Origin: Rhodoferax sp.
Lineage (GTDB): Bacteria > Pseudomonadota > Gammaproteobacteria > Burkholderiales > Burkholderiaceae_C
Assembly: GCF_030646845.1 (NCBI RefSeq)
Contig: NZ_JAUSLE010000055.1
Coordinates: 16,676-80,675 of the forward strand
Direction: 5' to 3'
Length of the DNA: 64,000 nucleotides
Shown here: piece after piece, positions 23,556 to 33,600 of the stretch
How positions within the stretch are numbered: position 1 is the first letter of the stretch
Layout of the letters: each line of letters opens with the position of its first letter
Position numbers and translations under genes: made by a program
Notes under the pieces: model-generated
What the model was told of the DNA's origin: nothing
Seen by the model: only the letters and a program-made list of their open reading frames with translations
Databases searched by the model: none

Positions 23556-25646
23556 TTAAAGCGCGTCCTTCTCGACCTCTACCAGACAGTCATAAAACGT
23601 GGGCCCCCGCCCCAGGTCGGTCAGTTTTTGACTGGTCACCTGGTTCACGTTCGTGCCGTCCAGGCCGAGCTTGCGCCACCAGACGCCCAGCCCGTTGACC
23701 ACGCCAGGGCGGGCGCGCTTTGAGATTTCAAGCTTGCAGCGGTACGCCCCGCGCTGGTTGAAGACGCGCACGATCTCGCCGCTTTGAATGCCGCGCGCTG
23801 CCGCGTCGGCGGCGTGCATTTCCAGCAAGGGCTCACCTTCGATGTCACGCAGGCTCTTCACGTTGACAAAGGTGGAATTCAGAAAATTCCGGGCCGGCGG
23901 GGAGATCATGGCCAGCGGGTACAGGGGGGACGAGCTGAACGCTTCGTGGTTGGGAACGTAGTCGGGCAGACCATCGAGGCCGCGTGCGGCCAGGCGAGCG
24001 CTGAAAAACTCGCATTTGCCGGAGGGTGTGGGAAAGTTGCCATGGGCAAATGGGGCCTGCGCCAGTGCCAGCGTGGCAAAGCCCTTGTCCAGCAACTCGT
24101 CAAAATTGACGGCGTCCCCGTAGGCCCTGCGGCACAGCGCCTGGTCGTCTTCGGCAAAACAGGCGTCGGTGTAACCCATGAGCCGGGCCAGCTCGCGAAA
24201 TACTTGCGTATTGGGTTTGGCCTCGCCCAGGGGCGCAATGGCCGCACGGTTCAGCAGCACATCGGTATGGCCATAACTGGAGTGCACATCCCAGTGTTCA
24301 AGCTGGGTGGTGGCGGGCAGAATGTAGTCGGCGTAGTCGGCCGTATCGGTCTGAAAATGCTCCAGCACCACGGTAAAGAGGTCGTCCCTTTCGAAGCCCC
24401 GCACTACCCTGGCTGACTCGGGGGCAATCGCCACCGGGTTGCTGTTGTAGACGATCAGCGCTTCGATGGCCGGACCGAATTCAAGGCTGCTTGGGCGCAG
24501 CAGGTCGTCTCCAATGGTGCTCATGTTGATGGTGCGCGGCGCACGGCTGCCCAGCAGGTCGGGCCGTTGCATCGCCGCGCGATTGACCGGAAACAGGCCG
24601 GAACTGGACAGCAGCACACCGCCGGCGCGATGGCGCCAGGCGCCAATGAGCGCCGGCAGGGAGGCAATCAGGCGCGCGGCGTTGCCGCCGCCATGGACGC
24701 GCTGCATGCCGTAGTTCATGCGGATCGCCGCCGGCTCATGGCTTGCCACGCAAGCGCCGTAGTCCCGCGCCAGGGCGCTTATCTGCTCAGGGCTGATGCC
24801 GCACACCTGTGCAGCCCGCTCAGGTGGCCACTGCAGGGCGCGCTCGCGCAGCAAGTCCCAGCCCAATGTGTGGCGGGCCAGATAGTCGTGATCGAGCCAG
24901 TCATGGGTGATGAGTTCATGCATCAGCGCCAGCGCCAAGGCGCCGTCGGTGCCGGGCAGCAGTGCAATGTGTTCGTGGCATTTATCGGCCGTTTCGCTGC
25001 GGCGTGGGTCAATGCAGACCAACCGGGCGCCGTTGCGCTTGGCCACCTGGGCGTAACGCCAGAAGTGCAGGTTGCTGGCGATCGAGTTGCTGCCCCAGAT
25101 GATGATCAGTCTGGATTCGGCAAAAAATTCCACCCGCATGCCGACCTTGCCGCCCAGGGTATGGGTCAGTCCCTCGCCGCCGGCAGCGGCGCAGATGGTG
25201 CGGTCAAGGAGAGATGCGCCAAGCTTGTGAAAGAAGCGGGCCGACATGCTCTCGCCTTGCACCAGCCCCATGGTGCCGGCGTAGCTATAGGGCAGGATGG
25301 CTTGGGCAGCGTCTGGACTGCGACGCGCAATGGTGCTGAGTCTGGCGGCAATGTCCTGCAGTGCGCTGTCCCAGCTCACCCGCTCGAACTGGCCGGCGCC
25401 TTTGGGCCCCACTCTTTTGAGCGGGTGCAGGATGCGCTCCGGGTGGTAGGTGCGCTCGGTGTAGCGAGAGACCTTGGTGCACAAGGCGCCATCGGTGTGG
25501 GGATGGGCCGGGTTGCCCTGCACCTTGATGGCGATTCCGCCGGCCACAGTGGTGAGCATGGAGCAGGTGTCCGGACAGTCATGGGGACAGGCGCCCAACA
25601 CCTGGGTGTGCGTGGTGTCGGGCAGAAGGGAGGATGTTGCGTTCAT
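23556..25646 (-). CDS. Molybdopterin oxidoreductase (DMSO reductase family)
   Basis: A 696-residue oxidoreductase with an N-terminal 4Fe-4S site (Cys20, Cys24, Cys28, Cys56). The region LDRTICAAAGGEGLTHTLGG follows near 148; family motifs IIWGSNSIASNLHFW and TDGALALALMHELI are present, and the C-terminal domain binds the second pterin. There is no Tat signal, so it appears cytoplasmic. It is of the type annotated broadly as formate dehydrogenase/thiosulfate reductase-like, with unknown substrate. No partner subunit genes are adjacent. The ATG at 25646 was chosen because translation further upstream enters the next gene. Confidence 0.85.
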   Translation of the reverse strand: MNATSSLLPDTTHTQVLGACPHDCPDTCSMLTTVAGGIAIKVQGNPAHPHTDGALCTKVSRYTERTYHPERILHPLKRVGPKGAGQFERVSWDSALQDIAARLSTIARRSPDAAQAILPYSYAGTMGLVQGESMSARFFHKLGASLLDRTICAAAGGEGLTHTLGGKVGMRVEFFAESRLIIIWGSNSIASNLHFWRYAQVAKRNGARLVCIDPRRSETADKCHEHIALLPGTDGALALALMHELITHDWLDHDYLARHTLGWDLLRERALQWPPERAAQVCGISPEQISALARDYGACVASHEPAAIRMNYGMQRVHGGGNAARLIASLPALIGAWRHRAGGVLLSSSGLFPVNRAAMQRPDLLGSRAPRTINMSTIGDDLLRPSSLEFGPAIEALIVYNSNPVAIAPESARVVRGFERDDLFTVVLEHFQTDTADYADYILPATTQLEHWDVHSSYGHTDVLLNRAAIAPLGEAKPNTQVFRELARLMGYTDACFAEDDQALCRRAYGDAVNFDELLDKGFATLALAQAPFAHGNFPTPSGKCEFFSARLAARGLDGLPDYVPNHEAFSSSPLYPLAMISPPARNFLNSTFVNVKSLRDIEGEPLLEMHAADAAARGIQSGEIVRVFNQRGAYRCKLEISKRARPGVVNGLGVWWRKLGLDGTNVNQVTSQKLTDLGRGPTFYDCLVEVEKDAL

Positions 25647-25675
25647 GGGCTTGGCGGTGGATGCGTGCCAGTATC

Positions 25676-26665
25676 CTACGTGGCGCGGCGCTTGCGGCCG
25701 GGTGGCGCCAATTTTTTGGCCCGTGTCTCCGCCACCAGGTACAGCACGGCAGCCAGCGTCAGCGGGGCCAGGTAGTAGATGCTGCGGTAGACCAGCAGTG
25801 CCGCGAGTATTTCGTGGCTGGGCAGCTGGTGCGACAGCAGGACGACAAAGACTGCTTCCAGCACGCCGAGTCCGGCCGGGACGTGGGTGATGACGCCAGC
25901 CACCGCGGCGACCAGCAGCACGCCGACCACGGTGGGAAACGCGATCTTTTGCTGCAGAAGCATGTACACCACGCCGCCCATGAGCAGCCAGTTGGCTGCA
26001 CCCATGCACAGTTGCAGAGCCGCCAGTCGCAGCGAGGGCAGGCTCAGTTCATGGGCCCTGAGGGTGAAGTTGCGTTGAGGGGATAAAGCGCACAGCAGCA
26101 GGTAGACGAGCGAGATCGCCAGCAGAACAAAACCCAGAATCTGCAGGCCGCCACTGCCAATTTTCCAGCCAGGCGGCAGTGCCGGGGTGTGAAAGCCAAA
26201 AATGACGCCAGCCAGCAGCAGATAGCCCATCCAGTTGCTCAGCATGCTGAAGGACATCACGCGGGTGATCGTGCCGGTGCCAAGCCCCAGCCGTGAATAA
26301 AGCCGGTAACGCAGGGCGACGCCGCCCACCAGCGAGCCCAGGTTGAGGTTGAACACGTAGCTGATGAAGGTGACCCGCATCACGGTGGGCGTGCGCAGCG
26401 TGTGGCCGGTGTAGTGCCGTCCGAGCAGGTCAAATGAACTGTACAAGGTGAGGCTGAGCAGGGCCAGCACGACGGCGCCCAGCAGCGAGGGCAGCGGGTA
26501 GCTGGCGACGGTGGCAAACACCTCGCGCCACTCGACAGCGCGCGCCTGGGTGACCAGAAGCCAGGCGACCAGCAAGAAGAAAGCGGTCGTTGCGGCGCGC
26601 TTCACCCAGGGCCACCACGCCTTGCCGGTGATGCCGGGCTTGCGCCGCACAGGTTTCTGCGTCAT
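25676..26665 (-). CDS. ybhN: YbhN-family (UPF0104) membrane protein
   Basis: A 329-residue inner-membrane protein with about eight helices, of the lysylphosphatidylglycerol-synthetase membrane-domain/UPF0104 type. Recognisable segments are FISYVFNLNLGSLVGGVALRYRLY-like text (about 105-128) and THVPAGLGVLEAVF near 258. The ATG overlaps the clsB stop codon by four bases (ATGA). The order ybhP-clsB-ybhN is the same as in E. coli, which points to a conserved lipid-related operon. Precise function unknown. Confidence 0.85.
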   Translation of the reverse strand: MTQKPVRRKPGITGKAWWPWVKRAATTAFFLLVAWLLVTQARAVEWREVFATVASYPLPSLLGAVVLALLSLTLYSSFDLLGRHYTGHTLRTPTVMRVTFISYVFNLNLGSLVGGVALRYRLYSRLGLGTGTITRVMSFSMLSNWMGYLLLAGVIFGFHTPALPPGWKIGSGGLQILGFVLLAISLVYLLLCALSPQRNFTLRAHELSLPSLRLAALQLCMGAANWLLMGGVVYMLLQQKIAFPTVVGVLLVAAVAGVITHVPAGLGVLEAVFVVLLSHQLPSHEILAALLVYRSIYYLAPLTLAAVLYLVAETRAKKLAPPGRKRRAT

Positions 26666-27912
26666 GACACCTGGCCTTCATTGACGTGATCGCTCCCCGC
26701 CTCGGTCATCAACTTTTCGGCTGGCGTCAGGCGCGGCGTATGGGCTGGCAGCCAGCCAAACCAGGCCGGGTAGCGCCGCAGCAAATGGAAAACGAAGAAG
26801 CTGCGCAAGCTCACCCAGATGCCGGTCTCGGCCACATCCCTGAGCAGGATCTGCTTGCAGCTCTTTTGTATCAGCAGTTCGAGGTGCTCGCCCAAGCCCC
26901 GGTTGAATGCGCGGTCCTTGATGATGACATTGGCCTCCAGGTTCAACGACAGGCTCAGCGGGTCCAGATTGCTGGAGCCCACCGTGGACCATTCGTCGTC
27001 GGTCAGCGCGACCTTGCCATGCAGCGGGCGCTCCTGGTATTCATAGATCTTGACGCCTGCCTCCAGCAGGTGGTGATAAAGCAGGCCGGCGGCGATTTTG
27101 ACAATTGGCATGTCGGGCTCGCCCTGCAGGATCAGGTTCACGTCGACGCCGCGTCGCGCCGCCCGGCGCAGTTGCCGGAGCAGGCGGTAGCCAGGAAAAA
27201 AGTAGGCATTGGCGATGATGATGCGGTGTCGCGCACCGCGGATGGCGATGCGGTAGTGACGTTCAATGTCGCTTCGGTGTTCGCGGTTGTCGCGCGTCAC
27301 CAGGAGGGCCTCGGCGGTGCCCGCCGCTGGCAGCGTGTTGTCCTGCGGAACTTCCGGCGCGCGTCCGAACAGGCGATGACGAAGGCTGGGCGGCTGACGC
27401 TGGGCGATCAGCAGCTGGGTCATCGCATAGTCCTGGATCTGGGTCACCAGCGGCCCCTCAATCTCCACCGAGTAGTCCTGCTTGGCCGTCGGGCCAAAGT
27501 CCGCCAGATGGTCGGCCGAGTAGTTGATGCCGCCAACGAAGGCGCGTGTGCCGTCGATCACGACAATCTTGCGGTGCATGCGCCGAAACACGTTGGTGCG
27601 GTAGCCCCACAGCCTGGGGCTGGGGTCGAACACATGGACCCGTACGCCGGCTTGCGTCAGTGCCGAGATGAAGGCGGGCGACAGGTCAGGCGAGCCGTAA
27701 CCGTCGATGGTGACATCAATCTGCACGCCTCGTCTCGCTGCCGTCAGCAGCGCTGCCTGCAGGGCCAGGCCCACCTTGTCTTCAAACAGGATGAAGGTTT
27801 CCAGCAGGACCTCGCGCTCGGCCGCGGCAATGCACTCAAAAACGCGCGGGAAGAAGGCCTCGCCATTGATCAGCAGTGTGACCAGGTTGCCACCGACCCA
27901 ACGCCCGTTCAT
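26662..27912 (-). CDS. clsB: Cardiolipin synthase B (phospholipase D family)
   Basis: A 416-residue phospholipase D-type enzyme that makes cardiolipin from phosphatidylglycerol and a second phospholipid. Two HKD motifs are present: HRKIVVIDG starting at His113 and HGKVALTDD near 299. The N-terminus lacks membrane helices, as in ClsB/YbhO. The ATG at 27912 overlaps the ybhP stop (ATGA), supporting the short start. With psd at 7.3 kb this adds to phospholipid synthesis functions in the window. Confidence 0.92.
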   Translation of the reverse strand: MNGRWVGGNLVTLLINGEAFFPRVFECIAAAEREVLLETFILFEDKVGLALQAALLTAARRGVQIDVTIDGYGSPDLSPAFISALTQAGVRVHVFDPSPRLWGYRTNVFRRMHRKIVVIDGTRAFVGGINYSADHLADFGPTAKQDYSVEIEGPLVTQIQDYAMTQLLIAQRQPPSLRHRLFGRAPEVPQDNTLPAAGTAEALLVTRDNREHRSDIERHYRIAIRGARHRIIIANAYFFPGYRLLRQLRRAARRGVDVNLILQGEPDMPIVKIAAGLLYHHLLEAGVKIYEYQERPLHGKVALTDDEWSTVGSSNLDPLSLSLNLEANVIIKDRAFNRGLGEHLELLIQKSCKQILLRDVAETGIWVSLRSFFVFHLLRRYPAWFGWLPAHTPRLTPAEKLMTEAGSDHVNEGQVS

Positions 27913-28790
27913 AGCTCGATGTCCGCCGCCAGGGGTGCGTGGTCCGACAGATGGGACCAAGGTTTGAGCGGCAGCACCATTGGCGCGTGGCCGATCGCGT
28001 TACGCACGTAGATGCGGTCCAGCGGAAGCCAGGGAAAACGTGCCGGGAACGTGCGGGCGGCCTTGCCGTGGGCCTGTACAAATACCTCATGCATGCTGGC
28101 GCCCTGCGCCAGCACGTCGTGGGCGCGGCGGCGCCAGTCATTGAAGTCGCCCGCCGCAATCACCGGGGCATTGGCCGGGATGTGCTTGTGCACGATGTCG
28201 CACAGCATATGGAGCTGTTTGAGGCGGTGAGCCTCGGTCAGCCCGAGATGCACGCAAATGACGTGGACACAGGCGTCGCGGCCGGGCACCTGCAACTCAC
28301 AGTGCAGCAGGCCACGCCCCTCGGCACCGCTGATGGAGACGTCCCGGTTGTCGAAGCTGACGATGGGAAACTTTGACAGCACGGCGTTGCCATGGTGGCC
28401 GCTGGTGTGGACGGCATTGCGCCCATAGGCGAACTGCGGCCAGATGCTGTCGGCCAGGAACTCGTAGTGGGGTGTGGCCGGGTAGTTGGCCACCCGACTT
28501 TCGTGCGAGGAGTGTGTCCCCGTTACCTCCTGCAAGAAAACCACATCGGCACCGACGCTGCGGATGGCTTCGCGCAACTCATGCAGGATGAATTTGCGGT
28601 TGAAGAACGAAAACCCCTTGTGGATGTTGACCGTCAGGACTTTGATGGAAAAGCTTGGCGACGCCGATGCAGGTGCTTCCTGGGTGGCGGCCAGCGCATC
28701 GGCTTCATTGGGTGAGGCGGTGACAGTGGCCGTTTGACCGAGGTTCATAAGGGATTCAGGAGAAGGCATGAGGCGAAAAGAAAGGGACAA
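27909..28790 (-). CDS. ybhP: YbhP-like endonuclease/exonuclease/phosphatase-family protein
   Basis: A 293-residue EEP-superfamily hydrolase. The metal and catalytic motifs are intact: TVNIHKGF, LQEVTG (Glu), GDFNDW (near 213) and SDHAPL (near 282). Residues 1-45 are a low-complexity extension, so starts at 28769 or 28748 are also possible. It leads the operon with clsB and ybhN. The natural substrate is unknown; its linkage suggests a phosphodiester of lipid metabolism. Confidence 0.85.
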   Translation of the reverse strand: MSLSFRLMPSPESLMNLGQTATVTASPNEADALAATQEAPASASPSFSIKVLTVNIHKGFSFFNRKFILHELREAIRSVGADVVFLQEVTGTHSSHESRVANYPATPHYEFLADSIWPQFAYGRNAVHTSGHHGNAVLSKFPIVSFDNRDVSISGAEGRGLLHCELQVPGRDACVHVICVHLGLTEAHRLKQLHMLCDIVHKHIPANAPVIAAGDFNDWRRRAHDVLAQGASMHEVFVQAHGKAARTFPARFPWLPLDRIYVRNAIGHAPMVLPLKPWSHLSDHAPLAADIEL

Positions 28791-28965
28791 GCTACATTTT
28801 TATGCCACCCGGTCCCCATCGACTGTAGGACAGCAAGCCAATTTTGCTCTTTTGACACATTTTGGGAAGCCTTTCAGAGGGCGAGGTCCTGGGCCGGCAG
28901 ATGGGCCGCATCGCGCGTCGACGCGAACCTTTGCTTCGCTATAGACTTGAGTGACAGGAGTATTC

Positions 28966-30159
28966 ATGAAAATCATTGATTCCATCGTTACCCAGGCCGC
29001 CGCTATGGCCACCATTCGCCGCGATATTCACGCCCACCCCGAGTTGTGTTTTGAAGAAGCCCGCACCGCCGATGTGGTGGCGCAGAAGCTCACCGAGTGG
29101 GGCATTCCCATTCACCGCGGCATGGGGACGACCGGTGTGGTCGGCATCGTCAAGAATGGAACCTCCGGGCGCGCCATCGGCCTGCGGGCGGACATGGATG
29201 CCCTGCCGATGCAGGAGTTCAACACCTTCAGCCACGCCAGCCAACACCCCGGCAAGATGCACGCCTGTGGCCATGATGGCCACACAGCCATGCTGTTGGC
29301 CGCGGCCCAGCACTTTGCCAAAAACCGTAATTTTGATGGCACGGTGTACTTGATCTTCCAACCCGCAGAAGAGGGCGGTGGTGGCGCGCGCGAGATGATC
29401 AAGGATGGTTTGTTTGACAAGTTTCCGATGGACGCCGTGTTTGGCATGCACAACTGGCCGGGCTCTGAAGTGGGCAAGTTTGCCGTCAGCCCGGGGCCGG
29501 TGATGGCCTCCAGTAATGAGTTCAAGATCACCATTCACGGCAAGGGCGGCCATGCGGCCCTGCCGCACAACGGGCTCGACCCGGTGCCGGTGGCCTGCCA
29601 GATGGTGCAGGCCTTTCAGACCATCATCAGCCGCAACAAGAAGCCGATCGATGCCGGTGTGATCTCCGTCACCATGATCCACGCCGGTGAGGCGACCAAT
29701 GTCATACCCGACAGCTGTGAGTTGCAGGGCACCGTGCGCACCTTCACGCTGGAGGTGCTTGATCTGATCGAGCAGCGGATGAAGCAGATTGCGGAGCACA
29801 CCTGTGCCGCGTTTGACATGACCTGCGACTTCGAGTTTGTCCGCAACTACCCACCCACCATCAACAGCGCCAGAGAATCAGAGTTCGCGCGCCGGGTGAT
29901 GGCGAGCATCGTCGGTGAGGACAACGTCCAGGTGCAGGAGCCCACCATGGGGGCGGAGGATTTTTCCTACATGCTGCTGGCCAAACCCGGTTGCTACAGT
30001 TTCATTGCGAACGGTGACGGTGCACACCGGGAAATGGGGCATGGCGGCGGCCCCTGCATGCTGCACAACCCCAGTTATGACTTCAACGATGACCTGATTC
30101 CCCTGGGTGCCACCTATTGGGTGCGCCTGGCCGAGGAATGGCTCAAAGACGCTGCGTGA
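28966..30159 (+). CDS. M20 family amidohydrolase (hippurate hydrolase type)
   Basis: A 397-residue metal-dependent amidohydrolase that cleaves N-acyl amino acids. Motifs include RRDIHAHPELCFEE (about 19-32), RADMDALPMQE, HACGHDGH (near 97) with the metal Cys and His, and QPAEEGGGGA with the catalytic Glu. A dimerisation domain is inserted at about 185-300. The ATG at 28966 has ACAGGAG just upstream, so it is preferred to the GTG at 28951. The peptidase gene that follows starts 11 bases after its stop. Confidence 0.92.
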   Translation: MKIIDSIVTQAAAMATIRRDIHAHPELCFEEARTADVVAQKLTEWGIPIHRGMGTTGVVGIVKNGTSGRAIGLRADMDALPMQEFNTFSHASQHPGKMHACGHDGHTAMLLAAAQHFAKNRNFDGTVYLIFQPAEEGGGGAREMIKDGLFDKFPMDAVFGMHNWPGSEVGKFAVSPGPVMASSNEFKITIHGKGGHAALPHNGLDPVPVACQMVQAFQTIISRNKKPIDAGVISVTMIHAGEATNVIPDSCELQGTVRTFTLEVLDLIEQRMKQIAEHTCAAFDMTCDFEFVRNYPPTINSARESEFARRVMASIVGEDNVQVQEPTMGAEDFSYMLLAKPGCYSFIANGDGAHREMGHGGGPCMLHNPSYDFNDDLIPLGATYWVRLAEEWLKDAA

Positions 30160-30170
30160 GGCCGTGCCAC

Positions 30171-31268
30171 ATGATGAATGTCGTTGATTCCTTCTCCGCC
30201 AGCTACGCAAAGGCGCGTGTCAAGTTTCTGGAGGCCGCCGCCACCGCCGGCTTGACCGTTACGTCCCATCTTCACCCGCTGTCCGGGCGGGATGGTGAAG
30301 CCCTGGCCATGGATGTGGCACTGGACGGGTCGCCGGATGCGAGCAAGCTGCTGATCGTGACCAGCGCCTGTCATGGCGTTGAGGGCTATTGCGGCAGCGG
30401 CGTGCAGGTGTTCGCGCTGCATGATGCGCAGTGGCGCGAAAAGGCCCGCGCGCAGGGTGTTGCCGTGCTGTACGTGCACGCCCTCAATCCTTTTGGTTTT
30501 TCGCATATTCGCCGTACCACCCACGAAAACGTGGACTTGAACCGTAATTTTCAGGATTTCTCGAAACCCTTGCCCGTGAACGAGGCCTATCGTGCCTTGC
30601 GTCCCTTGCTGCTGCCGGAACAATGGCCGCCAGACGCTGCCAACGCGCAAGCGGTGGCCCGGTTCATTGAGACGAATGGAATGGCCGCATTTCAGGCCGC
30701 GATCACGCGGGGTCAGCATGAGTTTCCCGAGGGCCTGTTCTTTGGTGGCACCGAACCGACCTGGAGCAACCGGACGATCCGTCAGGTGCTGCGGGATCAT
30801 GCGCGCAAGGCACAGCGTATTGCCTGGATCGATTTGCACACGGGCCTGGGGCCCAACGGTGTGGGGGAGCGCATTTTTGCCTGCCGGGATGACCAGGCTG
30901 CTCTGGCAAGGGCTCGCGACTGGTGGGGCGGGCAGGGCGCGACGCCGGTGACATCGATCTATGACGGAACATCCACTTCCGCGTTTCTGACGGGGCTCAT
31001 GTGGATTGCCCTGTACGAGGAATGTCCGCAGGCCGAGTACACCGGTATTGCCATGGAGTACGGCACGCAGCCGATGGCCGAGGTCATGCTGGCCCTGCGC
31101 GCCGAGCACTGGCTCAATATTCACCCGCAAGCGCCGGCGGCTTTGGCCAGGCAGATCAAGCAGCAAATGATGGATGCCTTTTACACCGACACCGACGCCT
31201 GGAAAGGCCAGATCATCAGCCAGGCACGCCAAGCCCTGTTTCAGGCGGTAGACGGACTCGGCGCCTGA
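30171..31268 (+). CDS. DUF2817 (M14-like) metallopeptidase-family protein
   Basis: A 365-residue protein of the DUF2817 family, related to zinc carboxypeptidases. Zinc-ligand candidates are in SACHGVEGYCGS (H and E, near 69-74) and WIDLHTGLGPNG (His near 224), and NENVDLNRNF-like text supplies the carboxypeptidase Arg/Asn pair. Start codon doublet ATGATG at 30171. It probably forms an operon with the M20 amidohydrolase, suggesting stepwise breakdown of acylated or small peptides. Confidence 0.82.
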   Translation: MMNVVDSFSASYAKARVKFLEAAATAGLTVTSHLHPLSGRDGEALAMDVALDGSPDASKLLIVTSACHGVEGYCGSGVQVFALHDAQWREKARAQGVAVLYVHALNPFGFSHIRRTTHENVDLNRNFQDFSKPLPVNEAYRALRPLLLPEQWPPDAANAQAVARFIETNGMAAFQAAITRGQHEFPEGLFFGGTEPTWSNRTIRQVLRDHARKAQRIAWIDLHTGLGPNGVGERIFACRDDQAALARARDWWGGQGATPVTSIYDGTSTSAFLTGLMWIALYEECPQAEYTGIAMEYGTQPMAEVMLALRAEHWLNIHPQAPAALARQIKQQMMDAFYTDTDAWKGQIISQARQALFQAVDGLGA

Positions 31269-31269
31269 G

Positions 31270-32037
31270 TCAATCCGCAAAGCGGCGCGCGGCCATCTCC
31301 AGCAAACCGTCAAAAATCAGGTTGTCCACCAGTTCGAAGGGCACCGACATGCTGGGGGCCATCTTCCAGCCCGCGCCGCCGGTCATGACGCATTTGGGTT
31401 CGGCGCCGCAGTGCATGCGCACATGCTGCACCATGCGCTCCACGGCGCCGGCAATGGCGTAGGTGCCGCCGCTGGTGAGCGCGTCACTGGTGTTGGTAGG
31501 GAATTCGCGCACCTCGCCGGTTGGCACGTGCAGTCCGGCGGTGCCTGACTCCAGGGCTCGCAGCATGATGCCGTGGCCCGGCAGGATCAGGCCGCCCAGG
31601 AACTTGCCGCTGGCATCAATCGCCTCCACCGTCACTGCGGTGCCCACCATGACGACGACCATTGGCCGCGCCGGGCCCTGAGCCAGAGCGCGGTGCCAGG
31701 CGCCGATCATCGCCACCCATCGGTCCGCGCCCAGGCGCGCGGGATAGTCATAGCCATTGGTCAGGCCAGCTTCTGCCGCACCGGACACCACCCATTGGGG
31801 GGCCACATCCCAGATTTCCATCTGCTCCTCAACCCGGCGTTTGACGGCGTCGCCAGCAACAATGCAGCCCAGCATGCGGTCGGGTGGCGTCACGGTGGCC
31901 CAGGCACCGTCCGCCAGTTTGTCAATATTTTCGAGAAACTCGGCGCCTTGGGCCAGCAACGGTGCGTCTGGATGGGGTGATTGGTGAAGCGCCCACTTCA
32001 GGCGGGTATTGCCAACGTCAATTGCCAGAAATGTCAT
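31270..32037 (-). CDS. coaX: Type III pantothenate kinase
   Basis: Cytoplasmic kinase for the first step of coenzyme A synthesis, 255 residues. The phosphate-binding start [17 protein letters not shown], the [13 protein letters not shown] motif (near 109) and [12 protein letters not shown] with [15 protein letters not shown] are all present. The ATG at 32037 is fixed by the N-terminal DVGNT motif; the frame stays open well upstream but runs antisense through the amidase gene. The end is convergent with the DUF2817 gene. Confidence 0.95.
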   Translation of the reverse strand: MTFLAIDVGNTRLKWALHQSPHPDAPLLAQGAEFLENIDKLADGAWATVTPPDRMLGCIVAGDAVKRRVEEQMEIWDVAPQWVVSGAAEAGLTNGYDYPARLGADRWVAMIGAWHRALAQGPARPMVVVMVGTAVTVEAIDASGKFLGGLILPGHGIMLRALESGTAGLHVPTGEVREFPTNTSDALTSGGTYAIAGAVERMVQHVRMHCGAEPKCVMTGGAGWKMAPSMSVPFELVDNLIFDGLLEMAARRFAD

Positions 32038-32142
32038 GCCATCATTATCATCAAACCAGAGAGGGCTGGCCAACAGGGTTTGTCCGTTGTGGAACGATCT
32101 GCACGTTGCCGCCAAAACACTCGCCCACCGGATCACCAAGCC

Positions 32143-33585
32143 ATGTCCATCGTTGAACTCCCTGCCCATTCCTTGTCCTGCGCCATCCATGCGAGGGAGA
32201 TTTCCTGCCGTGATGTGATGCAGGCCTACCTGCGCCGGATTGACTTGGTCAACCCGAGGCATCAGGCCATTGTGAGCCTGCAGGATGGCGATCTGCTGCT
32301 GCGCCAAGCCGATGAGCGAGACGCGCAGCTGGCGCGTGGTGAGTCCCTGGGCTGGATGCATGGCATGCCGCAGGCCATCAAGGACCTTGCCAACTCGGCG
32401 GGTATCCCCACCACGCTCGGCTCGTCCCTGATGCGCAACTTTGTCCCGCAGGAAGACGGTTTGATGGTGCAGCGCATGAAAGCGGCCGGCTGTATCGTGA
32501 TCGGCAAGACCAATACGCCCGAATTTGGCCTGGGCTCGCATACCTTCAACGAGGTGTTTGGTGCCACCCGCAATGCCTACGATATCTCGCGCTCGGCCGG
32601 GGGCAGCAGTGGGGGCGCGGCGGTGGCAGTGGCCCTGCGCATGTTGCCGGTGGCCGATGGTTCGGATTTCATGGGCAGCCTGCGCAACCCGGCCGGCTGG
32701 AACAATGTCTTTGGCCTGCGGCCCAGCCAGGGGCGCGTGCCGATGTGGCCGGCGCAGGACGCCTGGGTCAGCCAGCTCGGTACCGAAGGTCCGATGGGGC
32801 GCACCGTTCAGGATGTTGCCCGTCTGCTTGATGTGCAGGCTGGCTTTGATCAGCGCGCTCCTCTTTCGATAGCTGATGGCGCCCGTTTTACGGGGGCTTT
32901 GGGTGGTTTTGACTGCAAAAGAGTGCGCATTGGCTGGCTGGGGGATCTTTCGGGCCATCTCACCATGGAGCCGGGCATTCTCGACGTGTGCGAGCAGGGG
33001 CTGCACCGGCTGGAGGTGCTGGGCTGCACGGTGGAACCGGCGCAGCTGGGCATGCCACCGGAGACGATCTGGCGGGCCTGGCTGGTCTGGCGCCGCGCGC
33101 TGGTCGCGGCGCGCATCGCCCCGTTCTTGTTGAATCCAAAAAATCGCGCACTGATCAAGGCCGAGGCGTTGTGGGAGCACGAGCAGGCGCGCAACCTCAG
33201 CGGCACCGAATTCCTGAGTGCCAGCGTGCAGCGCACGGCCTTTTACCAGCACATGCTCTCGTTGTTCAAAGAACATGACTTCCTGGCCTTGCCGGTGGCG
33301 CAGGTCTGGCCCTTCGATGTCGATCAGCGCTGGCCGGGTTACATCAATGGCGTCGAGATGGACACCTACCATCGCTGGATGGAGGTGACTATTTACGCCA
33401 CCTTTGCCGGGTTGCCCTGCATCAGTGTGCCGGTCGGGTTTGATGCTCGTGGCTTGCCCATGGGCCTGCAGGTGATCGGCAAGCCGCATGGCGACTGGGA
33501 GTTGCTGCAACTGGCGTATGCCTATGAGCAAACCGCGCAAGAGGTACTTCAACGCCCGCCACCTGTGGCGTCAGCATGGCGGTGA
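32143..33585 (+). CDS. Amidase-signature family hydrolase
   Basis: A 480-residue amidase. The Ser-cisSer-Lys triad is visible: Lys80 in AIKDLANS, the Gly/Ser-rich SAGGSSGG (151-158) and the nucleophile Ser179 in [11 protein letters not shown]. The C-terminal half ends with [19 protein letters not shown]. Substrate unknown. The segment 32851-32910, encoding part of a surface loop ([17 protein letters not shown]), resembles the interspersed repeat of this genome and may be an in-gene copy. Confidence 0.9.
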   Translation: MSIVELPAHSLSCAIHAREISCRDVMQAYLRRIDLVNPRHQAIVSLQDGDLLLRQADERDAQLARGESLGWMHGMPQAIKDLANSAGIPTTLGSSLMRNFVPQEDGLMVQRMKAAGCIVIGKTNTPEFGLGSHTFNEVFGATRNAYDISRSAGGSSGGAAVAVALRMLPVADGSDFMGSLRNPAGWNNVFGLRPSQGRVPMWPAQDAWVSQLGTEGPMGRTVQDVARLLDVQAGFDQRAPLSIADGARFTGALGGFDCKRVRIGWLGDLSGHLTMEPGILDVCEQGLHRLEVLGCTVEPAQLGMPPETIWRAWLVWRRALVAARIAPFLLNPKNRALIKAEALWEHEQARNLSGTEFLSASVQRTAFYQHMLSLFKEHDFLALPVAQVWPFDVDQRWPGYINGVEMDTYHRWMEVTIYATFAGLPCISVPVGFDARGLPMGLQVIGKPHGDWELLQLAYAYEQTAQEVLQRPPPVASAWR

Positions 33586-33600
33586 AAGGGTGACTGCGTC

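Noticed and set aside
23556..26009. Extended 817-codon frame for the molybdopterin oxidoreductase
   Set aside because: The first 120 codons overlap the ybhN gene antisense and have no protein-family content; the true start is the ATG at 25646 just before the 4Fe-4S motif.
26686..28011. 441-codon plus-strand frame opposite clsB
   Set aside because: High-GC shadow of clsB. The minus strand has both HKD motifs and overlapping start/stop codons.
31270..33552. Very long minus-strand frame upstream of coaX
   Set aside because: Everything beyond 32037 is the antisense shadow of the amidase gene. The coaX start is fixed by its DVGNT motif.
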